Shown here: positions 1 through 10,028 of the stretch, piece by piece
How positions within the stretch are numbered: position 1 is the first letter of the stretch
Layout: each line of letters starts with the position of its first letter
Made by a program: the position numbers and the translations under genes
The notes under the pieces: generated by a model
The model's input: the letters and a program-made list of their open reading frames with translations, nothing else
Told to the model about the DNA's origin: nothing
Database searches by the model: none
Source: Pseudomonadota bacterium
Lineage (GTDB): Bacteria > Myxococcota_A > UBA796 > GCA-2862545
Reading direction: 5' to 3'
Length of the DNA: 64,000 nucleotides
Assembly (NCBI GenBank): GCA_023954855.1
Contig: JAGSGY010000017.1
Location: forward strand, 24,239-88,238

Positions 1-2
1 CC

Positions 3-425
3 GGAACCTACGCAGGTGCCGGCGTGAACCATGACGGGCAGCCCTTTCGCGGCGTGCTCCGCATGCATCCAGTGCTCGGCGGACGCGGCACTCGCCTGCG
101 CTTCGTGGCGACGGCCACCGACGGCACGCTGCTGCACGAAGAAGAGACGTTGATCGGCGCCGAACCCAGCGGCTCTCCGACGCTCGTCACCCTGTCGAGC
201 AACCTCCCCGGCCTCTTGGTCCACCACCTGGTCGATGTGGCGCGCGGAGAGGCCGTACAGCTCGTGTTCCGCCATGGCGACGTCGACGACGACAGCGTGT
301 TTCGCGAAGAGATCCGCATCGGCATGCACCCCGAGGGGGACGTGACCTACGCCTTCGCTTGGGGCATGCCAGGGCAGCCGTTCGCGGACCGCTCCGGCGT
401 GCGTATGCGCCGGATCGGCGACTAA
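3..425 (+). CDS. conserved hypothetical protein, 5' end outside window
   Basis: The reading frame is open from base 3 of the window to a TAA stop, so the start lies to the left and only the last 140 or so residues are seen. An internal GTG at 24 could be taken as a start but there is no ribosome site before it. The visible part is rich in short beta-like stretches (for example RLRFVATATDGTLLHEEETL) and charged turns, without signal peptide, membrane segment or recognisable motif. It looks like a small soluble beta-rich domain, perhaps of the lipocalin-like sort, but I do not recognise the family. The OmpA-like lipoprotein follows 51 bases downstream on the same strand. Confidence 0.6.
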   Translation, partial: GTYAGAGVNHDGQPFRGVLRMHPVLGGRGTRLRFVATATDGTLLHEEETLIGAEPSGSPTLVTLSSNLPGLLVHHLVDVARGEAVQLVFRHGDVDDDSVFREEIRIGMHPEGDVTYAFAWGMPGQPFADRSGVRMRRIGD

Positions 426-453
426 TCGAGCGACGTCGCGCAGGACCGGGTGC

Positions 454-459
454 TAGGCT
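454..459 (+). promoter_or_regulatory. possible -10 element (TAGGCT) for the OmpA-like gene
   Basis: TAGGCT lies 17 bases before the ATG at 477, with a GGAGG ribosome site between. The spaced upstream hexamer is poor (CGACGT). Similar TARRCT hexamers recur before other genes here, so this is a weak inference from position and recurrence. Confidence 0.3.
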
Positions 460-476
460 CCGCCCTCGGAGGACTG

Positions 477-1343
477 ATGACCCGCACCATCCTGCTTGCC
501 CTCGGGCTCGCTGCGCTCACCGCCTGCATTCCCAAGGGCAAGTACGTCGCCCTGGAAGAGGAGCTGGCATCCACCCGCGCTGACTATGACGCGAAGCTCG
601 CCGAGCGCGACGCCACGATCGCCGACCAAGAAGCCACCATCGCCAAGATGCAGGGCCAGATCCGCGACCTCGAAGGCGCGATTCGCAAGATCACCCAAGA
701 GCTGGCCTCCCGCGAGAAGCAGCTCGCTGACCTGAACGCCGAGAAGGCCGCCGCGCTCGCCGACAAGGGCGCCCTGCGCGCTCAGATCGAAGACATGACC
801 GCCGCACTCGCCGAGCTGCAAGAACGCAAGGCGCAGGCCGAAGCCCGTGTCGCCGAGTTCAAGGACCTGCTCGCCAAGTTCCAGGGCTTGATCGACTCCG
901 GCACCCTCGAGGTGAAGATCGTCGACGGACGCATGGTCGTGGCGATGGCCACCGACGTGCTGTTCGCGTCGGGCAGCGCCTCGCTGTCGGCCGAAGGCAA
1001 GGAAGCCGTCGTCAAGGTCGCCGAAGTACTCGCGACCATCTCAGATCGCAGCTTCCAGGTCGAAGGACACACCGACAACGTGCCGATGCGCGGCTCGGAG
1101 CGCTACCCGAACAACTGGTACCTGGGCGCCGGCCGCGCGATCAGCGTCACCGAGGCCATGGTCGCCGCCGGCATGCCCGTCGAGACCATCTCGGCCGCAT
1201 CGTACGGCGAGAACCGCCCGACGACCGAGAACGAGACCACGGAAGGCAAGGCCCAGAACCGCCGCATCGAGATCGTGGTCGTGCCCGACCTCTCGCTCCT
1301 GCCCGGCTACGAAGAGCTCGAGGAGATGGTCAACGGCGGCTAG
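477..1343 (+). CDS. OmpA-family lipoprotein with long coiled coil
   Basis: A 288-residue envelope lipoprotein likely to tie the outer membrane to peptidoglycan. A signal peptide ends in a lipobox (LAALTAC). Residues about 25 to 145 form a heptad-like coiled coil rich in Glu, Lys and Ala. Residues about 165 to 280 are an OmpA/MotB peptidoglycan-binding domain, with GHTDNVP and a closing NRRIEI. I chose the ATG at 477 because GGAGG sits 6 bases upstream; an earlier in-frame start at 450 would put nine extra residues before the signal peptide. The stop codon shares CTAG with the convergent sulfatase-like gene. OmpA-family assignment is firm; the exact tether partner is not known. Confidence 0.85.
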   Translation: MTRTILLALGLAALTACIPKGKYVALEEELASTRADYDAKLAERDATIADQEATIAKMQGQIRDLEGAIRKITQELASREKQLADLNAEKAAALADKGALRAQIEDMTAALAELQERKAQAEARVAEFKDLLAKFQGLIDSGTLEVKIVDGRMVVAMATDVLFASGSASLSAEGKEAVVKVAEVLATISDRSFQVEGHTDNVPMRGSERYPNNWYLGAGRAISVTEAMVAAGMPVETISAASYGENRPTTENETTEGKAQNRRIEIVVVPDLSLLPGYEELEEMVNGG

Positions 1344-2611
1344 GGCGCACTTGGCTTCGGTGCCGGGTCCACGTACCCGAGTGCCTCGAGCTCGGCGGTT
1401 TTCGGTCCAAGAACGCGCTCGCCTTCAGCCGGTGGATCGCTGCGGATCAGTGCGTCGAGGGCCGAGCTCAACGCCGCGTTGGGGGCAAGAGCTGTGCGCT
1501 CTCCCGGATCCGCGGCGAGGTCGAAGCGCTGCTCACCCGCGGCCGTGCGGATCTGCTTCTGGTTGCCGTCGCGGACCGCCCAGGACGTGTGACTGCCCCG
1601 TACAAGCTGGCTAAACACCGGTACAGGCGCCACCTCACGTCGGACATCACGGCCCAATCCCGAGACGTCGACCCCGGCCGCCGCCAACAGCGACTGGTGC
1701 ATGTCCCGCAGCCCCACCGGGGCAGGCTCCCTGCGTGCGGTCACGCTCGGCGCACGGAGGACGCACGGCACTCGAATCGACTCCTGGTACAGCGCGCGCC
1801 GATGGCCGAAGTGCCCACGCTCACCGAAGGCCTCGCCATGATCCGAGGCGAACAGCACCACGTCGTCATCGCCGACACCAAGCACCTCGGACGCACGACG
1901 AAGCCAGCTATCTGCGTCGCGAATCTCGCCGTCGTACAGACGAAGCGCTCGCTCCACCGCCTCGGGCTCTGCCCCAACAAGCTCTCCGGGTGTCCCTGGC
2001 GAAGCCGCGTGATCACCCTCCGTGAGCCAGGGTGTTCCCGGAACCGCAAAGTAGGGATCATGCGGATCAAACAGATGAATCCATACAAACGAGGGCTGGG
2101 TCGAACCTCGCACGGACTCCGCGAGTTCCTGAACCAGCGGGTCGACCTCATCGACCGGAGCCCACCCCACGCTGCGATAGGTGTCGAAGCCCTGTGCCCA
2201 GCCAAAGCGCTTGACCAAGTGGCGGTTCGAGACCACAGCATGCGTCGCGTAGCCCTCGGCGCTCAGACGCTCAGCGAGGGTCGTGGTGCTCTCAGGCAGA
2301 GCGGGGTGGTCGACCTGTTCGAGTCGCTGGTCCACATGGAGGGAGGGCGCATCATGCATGCCGATCGTCCAGGCGTGCTGGCCGGTGTGTAGGGACGCAA
2401 GACTCGGAACGGTCCACGACGAGGGGGCCTGGCACTGCTCAAACACCGCCGAACCCTCAGCGAGCTCCGATAGGAAGGGGGTCGTGCTTCGGGTGTGGCC
2501 ATAGGTGGAAGTCCTGTCCGCCCGCAGCGTATCCACGGTGAATAGAAACACGTCTGGCCGCGACGGAGCCGACGCGCAGCCCATCAAACCGAGGAGAAGG
2601 AGCAGTCTCAC
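1340..2611 (-). CDS. sulfatase/alkaline-phosphatase-fold lipoprotein
   Basis: A 423-residue secreted enzyme of the sulfatase superfamily. It opens with a short signal peptide and lipobox (LGLMGC). The metal-binding start of the fold is present (FTVDTLRADR) and so is the second metal region (FASDHGEAFGERGHFGH). At the usual formylglycine position (C/S-x-P-S-R) it has T-V-P-S-L in SSWTVPSLASLHTG, so the nucleophile is probably threonine, as in phosphoethanolamine- and phosphoglycerol-transferase relatives, and true sulfatase activity is doubtful. The GTG start overlaps the stop of the upstream paralogue as GTGA, so the two are translationally coupled. A longer frame begins at 2710 inside the upstream gene and is rejected. 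Substrate unknown. Confidence 0.8.
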   Translation of the reverse strand: MRLLLLLGLMGCASAPSRPDVFLFTVDTLRADRTSTYGHTRSTTPFLSELAEGSAVFEQCQAPSSWTVPSLASLHTGQHAWTIGMHDAPSLHVDQRLEQVDHPALPESTTTLAERLSAEGYATHAVVSNRHLVKRFGWAQGFDTYRSVGWAPVDEVDPLVQELAESVRGSTQPSFVWIHLFDPHDPYFAVPGTPWLTEGDHAASPGTPGELVGAEPEAVERALRLYDGEIRDADSWLRRASEVLGVGDDDVVLFASDHGEAFGERGHFGHRRALYQESIRVPCVLRAPSVTARREPAPVGLRDMHQSLLAAAGVDVSGLGRDVRREVAPVPVFSQLVRGSHTSWAVRDGNQKQIRTAAGEQRFDLAADPGERTALAPNAALSSALDALIRSDPPAEGERVLGPKTAELEALGYVDPAPKPSAP

Positions 2612-3912
2612 TCGAGATAGCCCATGGCACGGAGCTGCTCTCGCTCCTCGTCTGTCGCGTCCGACTCCATGGCCGTCGGCTCCCACACTGGAAAACCCCG
2701 GCTCTCCCATGCCGCCTTCAGTCCCGCAGCCCGCTCTGAGGCCTCGGCGCTGCGGTCGGTGTGCTCGTCGGGAAGCTCGTACAGCCGGGACTCATCCCCC
2801 ACTCGACTCCACTTCCAGCCGCTCTCGAGTACGGCTACGTGCTTGGATCCGAGCTGAGCAAAGCGCGCGCCGCTCACGTCACCCCGCAGATCTTGGCCCA
2901 CCCACTGCTCCGACGGCGCCAGACCGGCTGCCGCGACCAAGGTCGTAGCCACGTCGACGAGTGACACCTGCTCTGTGCGACGACCAGCGGGCATGCCCGG
3001 CACCGCGAGCACCAGGGGAACGTGCACCGTCTCTTGCCAGAGCGGTCCGTGATGTCCGAGGCGCCCGTGTTCGCGGAACTCCTCGCCGTGATCCGACGCG
3101 AACAACACCACATCGTCGTCGCCCACCCCGAAACGCCTCGACACACGCTCCAGGAAGGCGTCGGTCGCATGGATCTCGCCGTCGTACAGCGTGACCAGGT
3201 CTGCCAGCCCCTGACCCGAGACGGTCCTCGGATCCTTGCGCAGCTCCTTCATCAGCAACGAGTCGAGGGGAGGCTCACCGAGCCTCGCCTTGAGGTCTGG
3301 GTCGAGAATCGCCGTGTGCTTGGGCGAGTAGACATAGGCCTCATGCGGGTCGAACAGATGTACCCACAGAAACACGGGTCGCTCGTCTTGGGCGAGGTCC
3401 GCCTGGATGCGGGCCAAGGCATCGGCCACCGCAAACCGCGGTCCGAAGCCAACGTTCTCGAAATGCTCGAAACCGCGCTCGTAGCCCCGCTCGGGCGAGA
3501 TGTGGGCGTTGGCCGCCACCCCGTAGGTACCGTAGCCCGCGTCGCGGAACACCTCAGCAACACTCACCGCCTCGCTCGGCAGACCTTGGCGCTTCGAGTT
3601 CTTCGCCGTGGCTTCCCAGATCCCGAGCTGCCACGGATACGCACCGAACAGTGTGGAAGACACACCCGGCACGGTCCAGGACGACGTACTTGCGCAGTTT
3701 TCGAAGACCACACCACGGCGAGCCAACTGCTCGAGCCAGGGGGTGACTTCGCGGTCGTAGCCATAGACCGTCGTGTGGTCTGCTCGCAGTGTGTCCACTG
3801 TGAACAGATACACATTGGGCCGCGGAGCCTCGCCAGACGAGGTCCACAGCAGCCCTGCTCCGGCAAATGCCATGAGCAGAACAAGCGCGGGGATAAGGAT
3901 GCGGCCTTTCAC
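2608..3912 (-). CDS. sulfatase/alkaline-phosphatase-fold protein, membrane-anchored
   Basis: A 434-residue paralogue of the downstream gene. One hydrophobic segment at residues 5 to 25 (signal or anchor) leads into FTVDTLRADHT, and FASDHGEEFREHGRLGHHG supplies the later metal ligands. The expected nucleophile position reads T-V-P-G-V within SSWTVPGVSSTLFG, so it lacks the Cys or Ser needed for formylglycine. The pair form a two-gene operon with a four-base overlap. Established knowledge of the fold supports phospho- or sulfo-ester chemistry outside the cytoplasm; the substrate cannot be told. The small lipoprotein gene upstream is separated by 33 bases on the same strand. Confidence 0.8.
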   Translation of the reverse strand: MKGRILIPALVLLMAFAGAGLLWTSSGEAPRPNVYLFTVDTLRADHTTVYGYDREVTPWLEQLARRGVVFENCASTSSWTVPGVSSTLFGAYPWQLGIWEATAKNSKRQGLPSEAVSVAEVFRDAGYGTYGVAANAHISPERGYERGFEHFENVGFGPRFAVADALARIQADLAQDERPVFLWVHLFDPHEAYVYSPKHTAILDPDLKARLGEPPLDSLLMKELRKDPRTVSGQGLADLVTLYDGEIHATDAFLERVSRRFGVGDDDVVLFASDHGEEFREHGRLGHHGPLWQETVHVPLVLAVPGMPAGRRTEQVSLVDVATTLVAAAGLAPSEQWVGQDLRGDVSGARFAQLGSKHVAVLESGWKWSRVGDESRLYELPDEHTDRSAEASERAAGLKAAWESRGFPVWEPTAMESDATDEEREQLRAMGYLE

Positions 3913-3945
3913 CAGCGGCCCTTATCCCCGCAAAGTTCGAGCGTC

Positions 3946-4140
3946 TTAGCGCTCGCGCTCGAGATCAGCGCCGGGCGTGTTTCCCGGAAGGCGCCAGCCA
4001 GCCGGGTCCTGCCGGACACGCATGCCCTCGTAGGAAGTGTCATCACCAGAATCAACCGTCTCGTCGGTATCATCGCCGTCAGTGCAGGCACCGAGTCCCA
4101 ACAGGGCTCCGAGCGCCAGCGTCGCGAGTGTTGCGCGCAT
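3946..4140 (-). CDS. small acidic lipoprotein
   Basis: A 64-residue protein with a clear signal peptide and lipobox (LGLGAC) followed by an Asp/Thr-rich stretch (TDGDDTDETVDSGDDTS). A GAGGAG ribosome site lies seven bases before the ATG. Small lipoproteins with acidic tails are frequent in this window. No function can be read from the sequence. It is co-directional with the sulfatase-fold pair and may head that transcript. Confidence 0.65.
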   Translation of the reverse strand: MRATLATLALGALLGLGACTDGDDTDETVDSGDDTSYEGMRVRQDPAGWRLPGNTPGADLERER

Positions 4141-4212
4141 TGTATTGTCTCCTCAGACCCACTCGGGGCCGTTGCGACTATAGTCGGGTCCGCAAAGACC
4201 TGGCAAACCATT

Positions 4213-5856
4213 TCACGGTGTAGGTGCTGGATTCGCCGGGTTTGTCTTCGCCTTCGGTCGGACCCAGATGCCGATATAGCCTGCACCGAGGTCCACTTCC
4301 TTCGCCTCGGACACGCCTGTTGACATGTCGATAGCGCAGGGTGGACAAGGCACGACGATCAGGGCGCGCTCTGCATCGAGCGACCACTCCAGCACATCCC
4401 CGGCTCGCTCGACACGCATGGTGGTTCCCACCCAACTCAACACACTCGGATCGCGATCCGTGCCGCGTAGCTTCGGAGAACTGAGGACTTCGAGTTGGTA
4501 GTCACCGTAGCCCTGGGCATCGCGGGTCGAGAACACCTTTCCCCACTCGGCGAACAACGCAATCGCTTCGAACTCGGGATGGGCAGCCATCGAGGTTCGC
4601 TGAAGCTCGTGCGCGCCCGAGAGAAAGACCAATGCATCCCGATCCGGGTCCGCGTCTGCGAGCTCCAAGCCAAGCTGGCGCAGCGGCCGCGTGCGGTATC
4701 GAAGGCCTCGAGCGGAGTAGTCGCCGAGTACCCAGACGTCGTCTGGAACGAGCTCTGGCGCGTCTTTGTAGATGTAGGCCTCGACGGGAACGGCAACGAT
4801 GAACAACGCCGCGTTCAGCACGGCGTAGAGCAGTCCGATGACCAGCGAGACCCGTCGCCAGTCCCGCGCCAGCAACACGACGACCACCGCAAGGCCGGGG
4901 ATCACGGTCAGGGCGTACCCCGACTTCGGCAGGTGGTGAAGCACGTAGTAGGCCGTCGGCGGGCCCAGCCATGCCACGAAAAAGCCTAAGGTCACCGGTG
5001 CAAAAGCCGACCTTCGCGCCCAGGAGGGCAGCGAGACGAGAGGCAACAACAGGGCGAAGTTCAGGGCATCGGCGAGGTACATCGACAGGCTGCGTAGATT
5101 GCGCCACCCCGCACGCCCATCACCTGAGAGCGCACTTCCGGCGCGGAACTGCCAGGCCGAGAGCGCTGCGGTGGCCTCTCGAAAGGCATGGACCCCGCCG
5201 GACTCCGCGATCATCGGAAAGAACCACCCGGCCGACACAACAGTGAACGAGGCCAGCCCGCCCATCCAGCCCGCGGGACGACGCCAGATCGTGAAGGCCA
5301 TCAGCGGTGTCAGCGTAAGCGCGCCGTTCGGCCGAATACCCAGTAACAGCGCCCACACTGCGGCAGCCCAGACCAGCGGCAGCTGACCGCGTAAGACCGC
5401 CACACACGATGCGGCCACGCCGATGCTGCACATCGCCTCGGCGACGTAGGCCGTGGATGCCGCGCCGTGCATCCAGAACAGCGGACAGCAAGCCACCGCC
5501 AGCGCGAAGAATGCATCGCCGCGACCCAGGAAGGGGCGGACCAGAAACCCCGCGCAAGCCAGCACGCCAGCGGTCATTAGGGCATTGACCGCGACGAAGG
5601 CCCCCGTGCCCGGGAAGAGCACGCTCGCCAGCTTGAGCAGAGCGACGAAGAGCGGGTAGCCAGGCGGGTGCGGCTGGTGTTCGAAGACGTTGAAATCCCG
5701 CATGCCCAGCGCGTAGTTGGCCGAGTCCCACTCGAAGAGTTCAGCGGGGGCGACGGCAACCCGAGCGGCGATGACCACCACGAGCAGCACCGCCCACACC
5801 ATCGCATCGCGGCGGGTGTAGGGAAGGGTGTCGCTGTGTTCGGTGAATCCAGCCAT
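4213..5856 (-). CDS. polytopic membrane glycosyltransferase-like protein (GT39/DUF2723 type)
   Basis: A 547-residue protein with about ten hydrophobic segments. The first long loop carries FEWDSANYALG and HQPHPPGYPLF, the acidic pair and HPPGYP signature typical of GT-C enzymes of the DUF2723/protein O-mannosyltransferase type, which use lipid-linked sugars on the outer face of the membrane. The C-terminal 150 residues are soluble. Two nearby ATGs (5871 and 5856) are possible starts; neither has a strong ribosome site. The gene diverges from the membrane-protein operon that begins at 5997. The fold is well supported; the donor and acceptor are not. Confidence 0.75.
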   Translation of the reverse strand: MAGFTEHSDTLPYTRRDAMVWAVLLVVVIAARVAVAPAELFEWDSANYALGMRDFNVFEHQPHPPGYPLFVALLKLASVLFPGTGAFVAVNALMTAGVLACAGFLVRPFLGRGDAFFALAVACCPLFWMHGAASTAYVAEAMCSIGVAASCVAVLRGQLPLVWAAAVWALLLGIRPNGALTLTPLMAFTIWRRPAGWMGGLASFTVVSAGWFFPMIAESGGVHAFREATAALSAWQFRAGSALSGDGRAGWRNLRSLSMYLADALNFALLLPLVSLPSWARRSAFAPVTLGFFVAWLGPPTAYYVLHHLPKSGYALTVIPGLAVVVVLLARDWRRVSLVIGLLYAVLNAALFIVAVPVEAYIYKDAPELVPDDVWVLGDYSARGLRYRTRPLRQLGLELADADPDRDALVFLSGAHELQRTSMAAHPEFEAIALFAEWGKVFSTRDAQGYGDYQLEVLSSPKLRGTDRDPSVLSWVGTTMRVERAGDVLEWSLDAERALIVVPCPPCAIDMSTGVSEAKEVDLGAGYIGIWVRPKAKTNPANPAPTP

Positions 5857-5996
5857 GGCGCTGCCTACCATGATCGGCGCCGATTGTGCCCGTCGACGCC
5901 GCTGCACAAGTCGTGCACAGACCCTCCGCGCACCCTGCGCGCGCCCCCCATCGGCTGTGCAGACCGGGGCTCTACCTTGTCGTTCAAGGAGGCCCC

Positions 5997-6560
5997 ATGT
6001 CGGCTGCTGTGTCCCCCACCGAGGTCGTCTCGACCGTCCCAGACTCTCCCACCCTCGCGCATCTCGCCATCGCGATGGCGCAGTTTGCCCTACTCGGCGC
6101 CGCGGCCGGCATCGGAAGCGGTGACCTCGCCACGGCCGTGCGAACGGTACCCAGTGGCCTCGCCGTCGGAACGGGCGCGCTGGTCATGACCGCACCGGCC
6201 CTCGTGGTCATGCATCAATTCCTGGGCCTCGCGGCCGACCCGGACGCCCTCGTGCACACGCTGTCGCGGGGCTTGGTGCGCGGCGGTCGACTCGCGTTCG
6301 GCTTCGCGCCCATGGCCTTGTTCTTCGCCACGACGACCAACCTCTGGGCGGTCTTTCTGACCCTCGTGCTGGCCGCGACGGGTGGAACCATTCTGATGCG
6401 GCTGATGGTCGACCTTCGCCGGGTCGAGATTCAGCACCCAGCACCCAACCCCGCCACTCGCGGCTTCACCATGACCGCGCTCACCGCCGGGTGGGCCGGC
6501 CTCGCCGTTCTCATCGCCCTCCGACTCGCCTGGGATGTCGCCGCCTTCGTGGCCGGCTGA
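5997..6560 (+). CDS. hypothetical membrane protein
   Basis: A 187-residue protein with about five hydrophobic segments and no motif that I recognise. An AAGGAGG ribosome site sits five bases before the ATG at 5997; a longer frame from 5886 is unlikely. It starts a run of five co-directional genes (three membrane proteins, response regulator, kinase) separated by 2 to 18 bases or overlapping, so it is probably co-transcribed with the two-component system. The sequence HQFLGLAADPDALVHTLSRG between helices suggests a cytoplasmic loop. Confidence 0.7.
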   Translation: MSAAVSPTEVVSTVPDSPTLAHLAIAMAQFALLGAAAGIGSGDLATAVRTVPSGLAVGTGALVMTAPALVVMHQFLGLAADPDALVHTLSRGLVRGGRLAFGFAPMALFFATTTNLWAVFLTLVLAATGGTILMRLMVDLRRVEIQHPAPNPATRGFTMTALTAGWAGLAVLIALRLAWDVAAFVAG

Positions 6561-6571
6561 AGGAGACCCCC

Positions 6572-7318
6572 ATGACCTTGCTGCAACTCACTGCCATCCT
6601 GCTCAAGCGCCCCGCCGAAATCGTCGACCGGGCTGAAGACCGCGCATTCTTCGCCTCGGTCGTACCCAAACTCATTGTGCTCGTGGTGCTCGGGGCCGCC
6701 GTGTTCGGGGCCGTCGCCGGCTCGTACCGAGGCGGCGTGCAAGTGCTGTTCGCCGCCGTGAAGCTCCCGGTGCTGTTCCTGGTCCCGCTGATCGTCGCTC
6801 TACCGGCAGTTCGGGCCATCGCCGAGGTGAGCGGTGCTCCCCTCGCCTGGTCGCGCTTGGTCCTCGCCGCGCTATCGGGCGTCGCCCGCACCTCAGTGAT
6901 CGCCGCAGCGCTCTCACCGGGCCTCTGGCTGCTGTTCTCGTGGACCTACCAAGGCCGCGACGAGGTGGTCTACAACGTCATCGGCTACCACTCTGCCGTG
7001 CTCATGTTCGCCGCGTCCGTGCTCGCGGTTGGCCTTCCGCTATTGCTCACGGTCGCCTCGGCGCTGCCCGCCACCGGCGTACGTAAGTTCGTCGCGATGG
7101 GGGCCAGTGCGGCCGTCCTCGGCGCGACCCTGATGCAGACTGGCTGGCTGCTGCGGCCCTTTGTGGCGCGCCCCACCACCGAAGTCGCCTTCCTGCGGCC
7201 GGTCGAAGAAGACGTGTTCTCCGCCCTCACCTGGACCACCTTCTCGGCGGCCGGAGCCTACGACAGCCAAGGCTGGGAGGCCCGCCCGTCCGGCGCCTTC
7301 CGCCGCACCCGGAGGTAG
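6572..7318 (+). CDS. hypothetical membrane protein (possibly Yip1-like)
   Basis: A 248-residue protein with a short cytoplasmic N-terminus (LLKRPAEIVDRAED) and about six hydrophobic segments, ending in an Arg-rich tail. The layout of an N-terminal amphipathic stretch followed by a cluster of helices with a conserved-looking LPAVRAIAEVSG loop recalls Yip1-family proteins, but this is only a resemblance. AAGGAGA stands before the ATG at 6572. It lies 11 bases after the previous gene and two before the next, in the same operon as the two-component system. Confidence 0.65.
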   Translation: MTLLQLTAILLKRPAEIVDRAEDRAFFASVVPKLIVLVVLGAAVFGAVAGSYRGGVQVLFAAVKLPVLFLVPLIVALPAVRAIAEVSGAPLAWSRLVLAALSGVARTSVIAAALSPGLWLLFSWTYQGRDEVVYNVIGYHSAVLMFAASVLAVGLPLLLTVASALPATGVRKFVAMGASAAVLGATLMQTGWLLRPFVARPTTEVAFLRPVEEDVFSALTWTTFSAAGAYDSQGWEARPSGAFRRTRR

Positions 7319-7320
7319 TC

Positions 7321-7914
7321 ATGCTCGCCCTCTTGCTCACAGGAAAATCCGCGGCGACGGTGCTCGCCCTACTCGGATACGTCGGCATCGGCGCCGGCAT
7401 CGGCACGCGACTCGCGAAGGACGGACACGGCTCCGCCACCGCATCGTCCGCGCTGGCCGCCTGGCCGCTACTCCTCCCGCTGCTCGGCGAACAACCGGCC
7501 CCGCGGGACCCCGACGCCGGCCCGTACCGCACCCGCATCGCTCAAGCGCTCGTCCGGCTGCAGGAGGCGCTGGGGGACCCCGCGGCAGGCGACCTCTCCT
7601 GGGAGGGCGAGATCGCCGCCCTGCGGGATGTCTTGCTTCGGGCCGACACCCGGCTCCGCCTGGTCGATCGCCTGCTCGCCGACGAAGACGGCGATGAAGA
7701 GGTCGCGAAGAGCCGCGCCACCTTGCGCGAGGCGAGGTCCCGAGCCGCCGACGAGATCGAGGCCGTCATCAGTGGCATCGCCCAGCTGCGCCTGCAGGTC
7801 GGTCTTCTCGCACTGGAGGGTGACGATCTGCCCGTCAAGGCGCGGCTCAGAGAGCTCGCTGGTCGCGCTGGCGCCCTCGAGGAGGTCACCCGAATCGGCA
7901 GTCGTGCGGTATGA
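7321..7914 (+). CDS. hypothetical protein with membrane anchor and coiled coil
   Basis: A 197-residue protein. Two hydrophobic stretches (residues about 1 to 28 and 42 to 58) are followed by an alpha-helical, Glu/Arg/Leu-rich region with heptad character (residues about 70 to 190). The GAGG of the preceding gene end serves as ribosome site. It stands between a membrane protein and the response regulator, so it may take part in the signal sensed by the kinase. No family recognised. Confidence 0.65.
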   Translation: MLALLLTGKSAATVLALLGYVGIGAGIGTRLAKDGHGSATASSALAAWPLLLPLLGEQPAPRDPDAGPYRTRIAQALVRLQEALGDPAAGDLSWEGEIAALRDVLLRADTRLRLVDRLLADEDGDEEVAKSRATLREARSRAADEIEAVISGIAQLRLQVGLLALEGDDLPVKARLRELAGRAGALEEVTRIGSRAV

Positions 7915-7932
7915 ACGCATGGGAGGCGCCAA

Positions 7933-8606
<674 letters not shown>

Positions 8607-8610
<4 letters not shown>

Positions 8611-10028
8611 AGAAGGGCGGGCCCTTTCTTCCCGTGGTCCTGTCGCTGCGCTCGTGGCTGACGCTGTCTCACTTCGCCATGCTCGCCCTACCCGTCGTGG
8701 CCCTGCTCGCCACCGGCGCGCTCGCCACTGACCTGCGCAACCAGACCGAGGCCGACCTTCGCCACCAGGGTCAGATCATCGCGACCACCCTCTCGGACCG
8801 CATGCACCGACAGGACAAGGCCCTGGTCGAGCTGCAAGGGGTATCGCCCCTACTGACGGCGATTCGCGAACAGACCCTCGCCGGCATTCGCATCGTCAAT
8901 GCGGACGGCATCGTCGTCGCCACCAGTGGCGATGAGCACGGCGTCGACCTGTCGAGTCGACCCGAGATCGCCGAGGCCCTCGAGGGCGCCATCTCCGAAG
9001 ACGTGCGCGCCAGGCCTCCGGTGTCACGCAGACAGTCCCTCGCAAGCGACTCACGCTTTGCGGCGGTCCGCGTGTTCGTGGCGGTGCCTGTGATGAACGC
9101 CGGTCGGCCCGCAGGCGCCGTCGTGCTCTCACGCACCCCCCGCGAGGAGATGCAGGCCATCTACCAGGTGGCACCCCAGGTCATCCTCGGCACCGGCATC
9201 GGCCTGTTCCTGACCTTCTTGCCGACCTTGGTGTACGGCTACCTCTTCTCACGTTCCCTGCGACGAGTGGCACGCACCGCCAATCGGGTCGCCAGCGGCA
9301 GCGTGGCCGACCTCGCCGACCTCGACCTTCCAGAGAGCTCGCATGTGGTCGAGGCCCGCGAGTTGTCGGCCGCCTTCACCACCATGGCCGTGCGCCTGCA
9401 AGAGCGTCTGTCTTACTTCTCGGAGTTCGCCGGCAACGTCGCCCACGAGTTCAAGACCCCGCTGTCGAGCCTCAAGGGCACCATCGAGTTGATCGAAGAC
9501 CCCGAGATGCCCGAAGCCCAGCGGGCGCGCTTTCTCGCCAACGCCGCCGAGGACGTCGACCGGCTCGACCGATTGGTGGGCGGACTGCTCTCACTTGCCC
9601 GTGCCGAAGAGGGCTTCGGCCAAGACCCCATCGCCCTCGACGACCTCGTTCAACAGGTGGTGGCGCGCCATCCGGGTGTGCAGATCACCGGCCAGGCCGC
9701 CTGGGTGCGCGGCAACGCCGAGCAGCTCGCCTCGGCGGTGGACAACCTGCTCGAGAACGCCGCTCACCACGGAGCGGCACCGATTCACGTGCACCTCTGG
9801 GTCGAGGGCCACCACACCGGCTTCGACATCAGCGACCGCGGCGAGGGCATCTCCGAGGGCAACGCCGACAAGGTCTTTCAGCGCTTCTTCACCACCCGGC
9901 GCGACCATGGCGGAACGGGCCTTGGCCTCGCGCTGGTTCGGGCCATCACGCGGGTCCACGGCGGCAACACCACCCTCGAGCAGCGCGCCAACCCGACCAC
10001 CTTCCGCGTGCGGCTACCCCGCAGCTAG
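8607..10028 (+). CDS. sensor histidine kinase
   Basis: A 473-residue membrane kinase, partner of the regulator it overlaps. Two transmembrane helices (about residues 20 to 40 and 190 to 215) enclose a periplasmic sensor region that looks like a Cache/PAS domain (IRIVNADGIVVATSGDEHG). A HAMP-like linker follows, then the dimerisation helix with phospho-acceptor His280 in NVAHEFKTPLSSLKG. The ATPase domain has NLLENAAHHG (N box), DRGEGI (G1), and GGTGLGLALVRAI (G2). The signal is not known. Its stop shares CTAG with the convergent sigma-like gene. Confidence 0.92.

Noticed and set aside
3022..4323. Long plus-strand open frame of 433 codons
   Set aside because: It lies opposite the sulfatase-fold gene. 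Its composition is that of an antisense shadow and it lacks a ribosome site and motifs.
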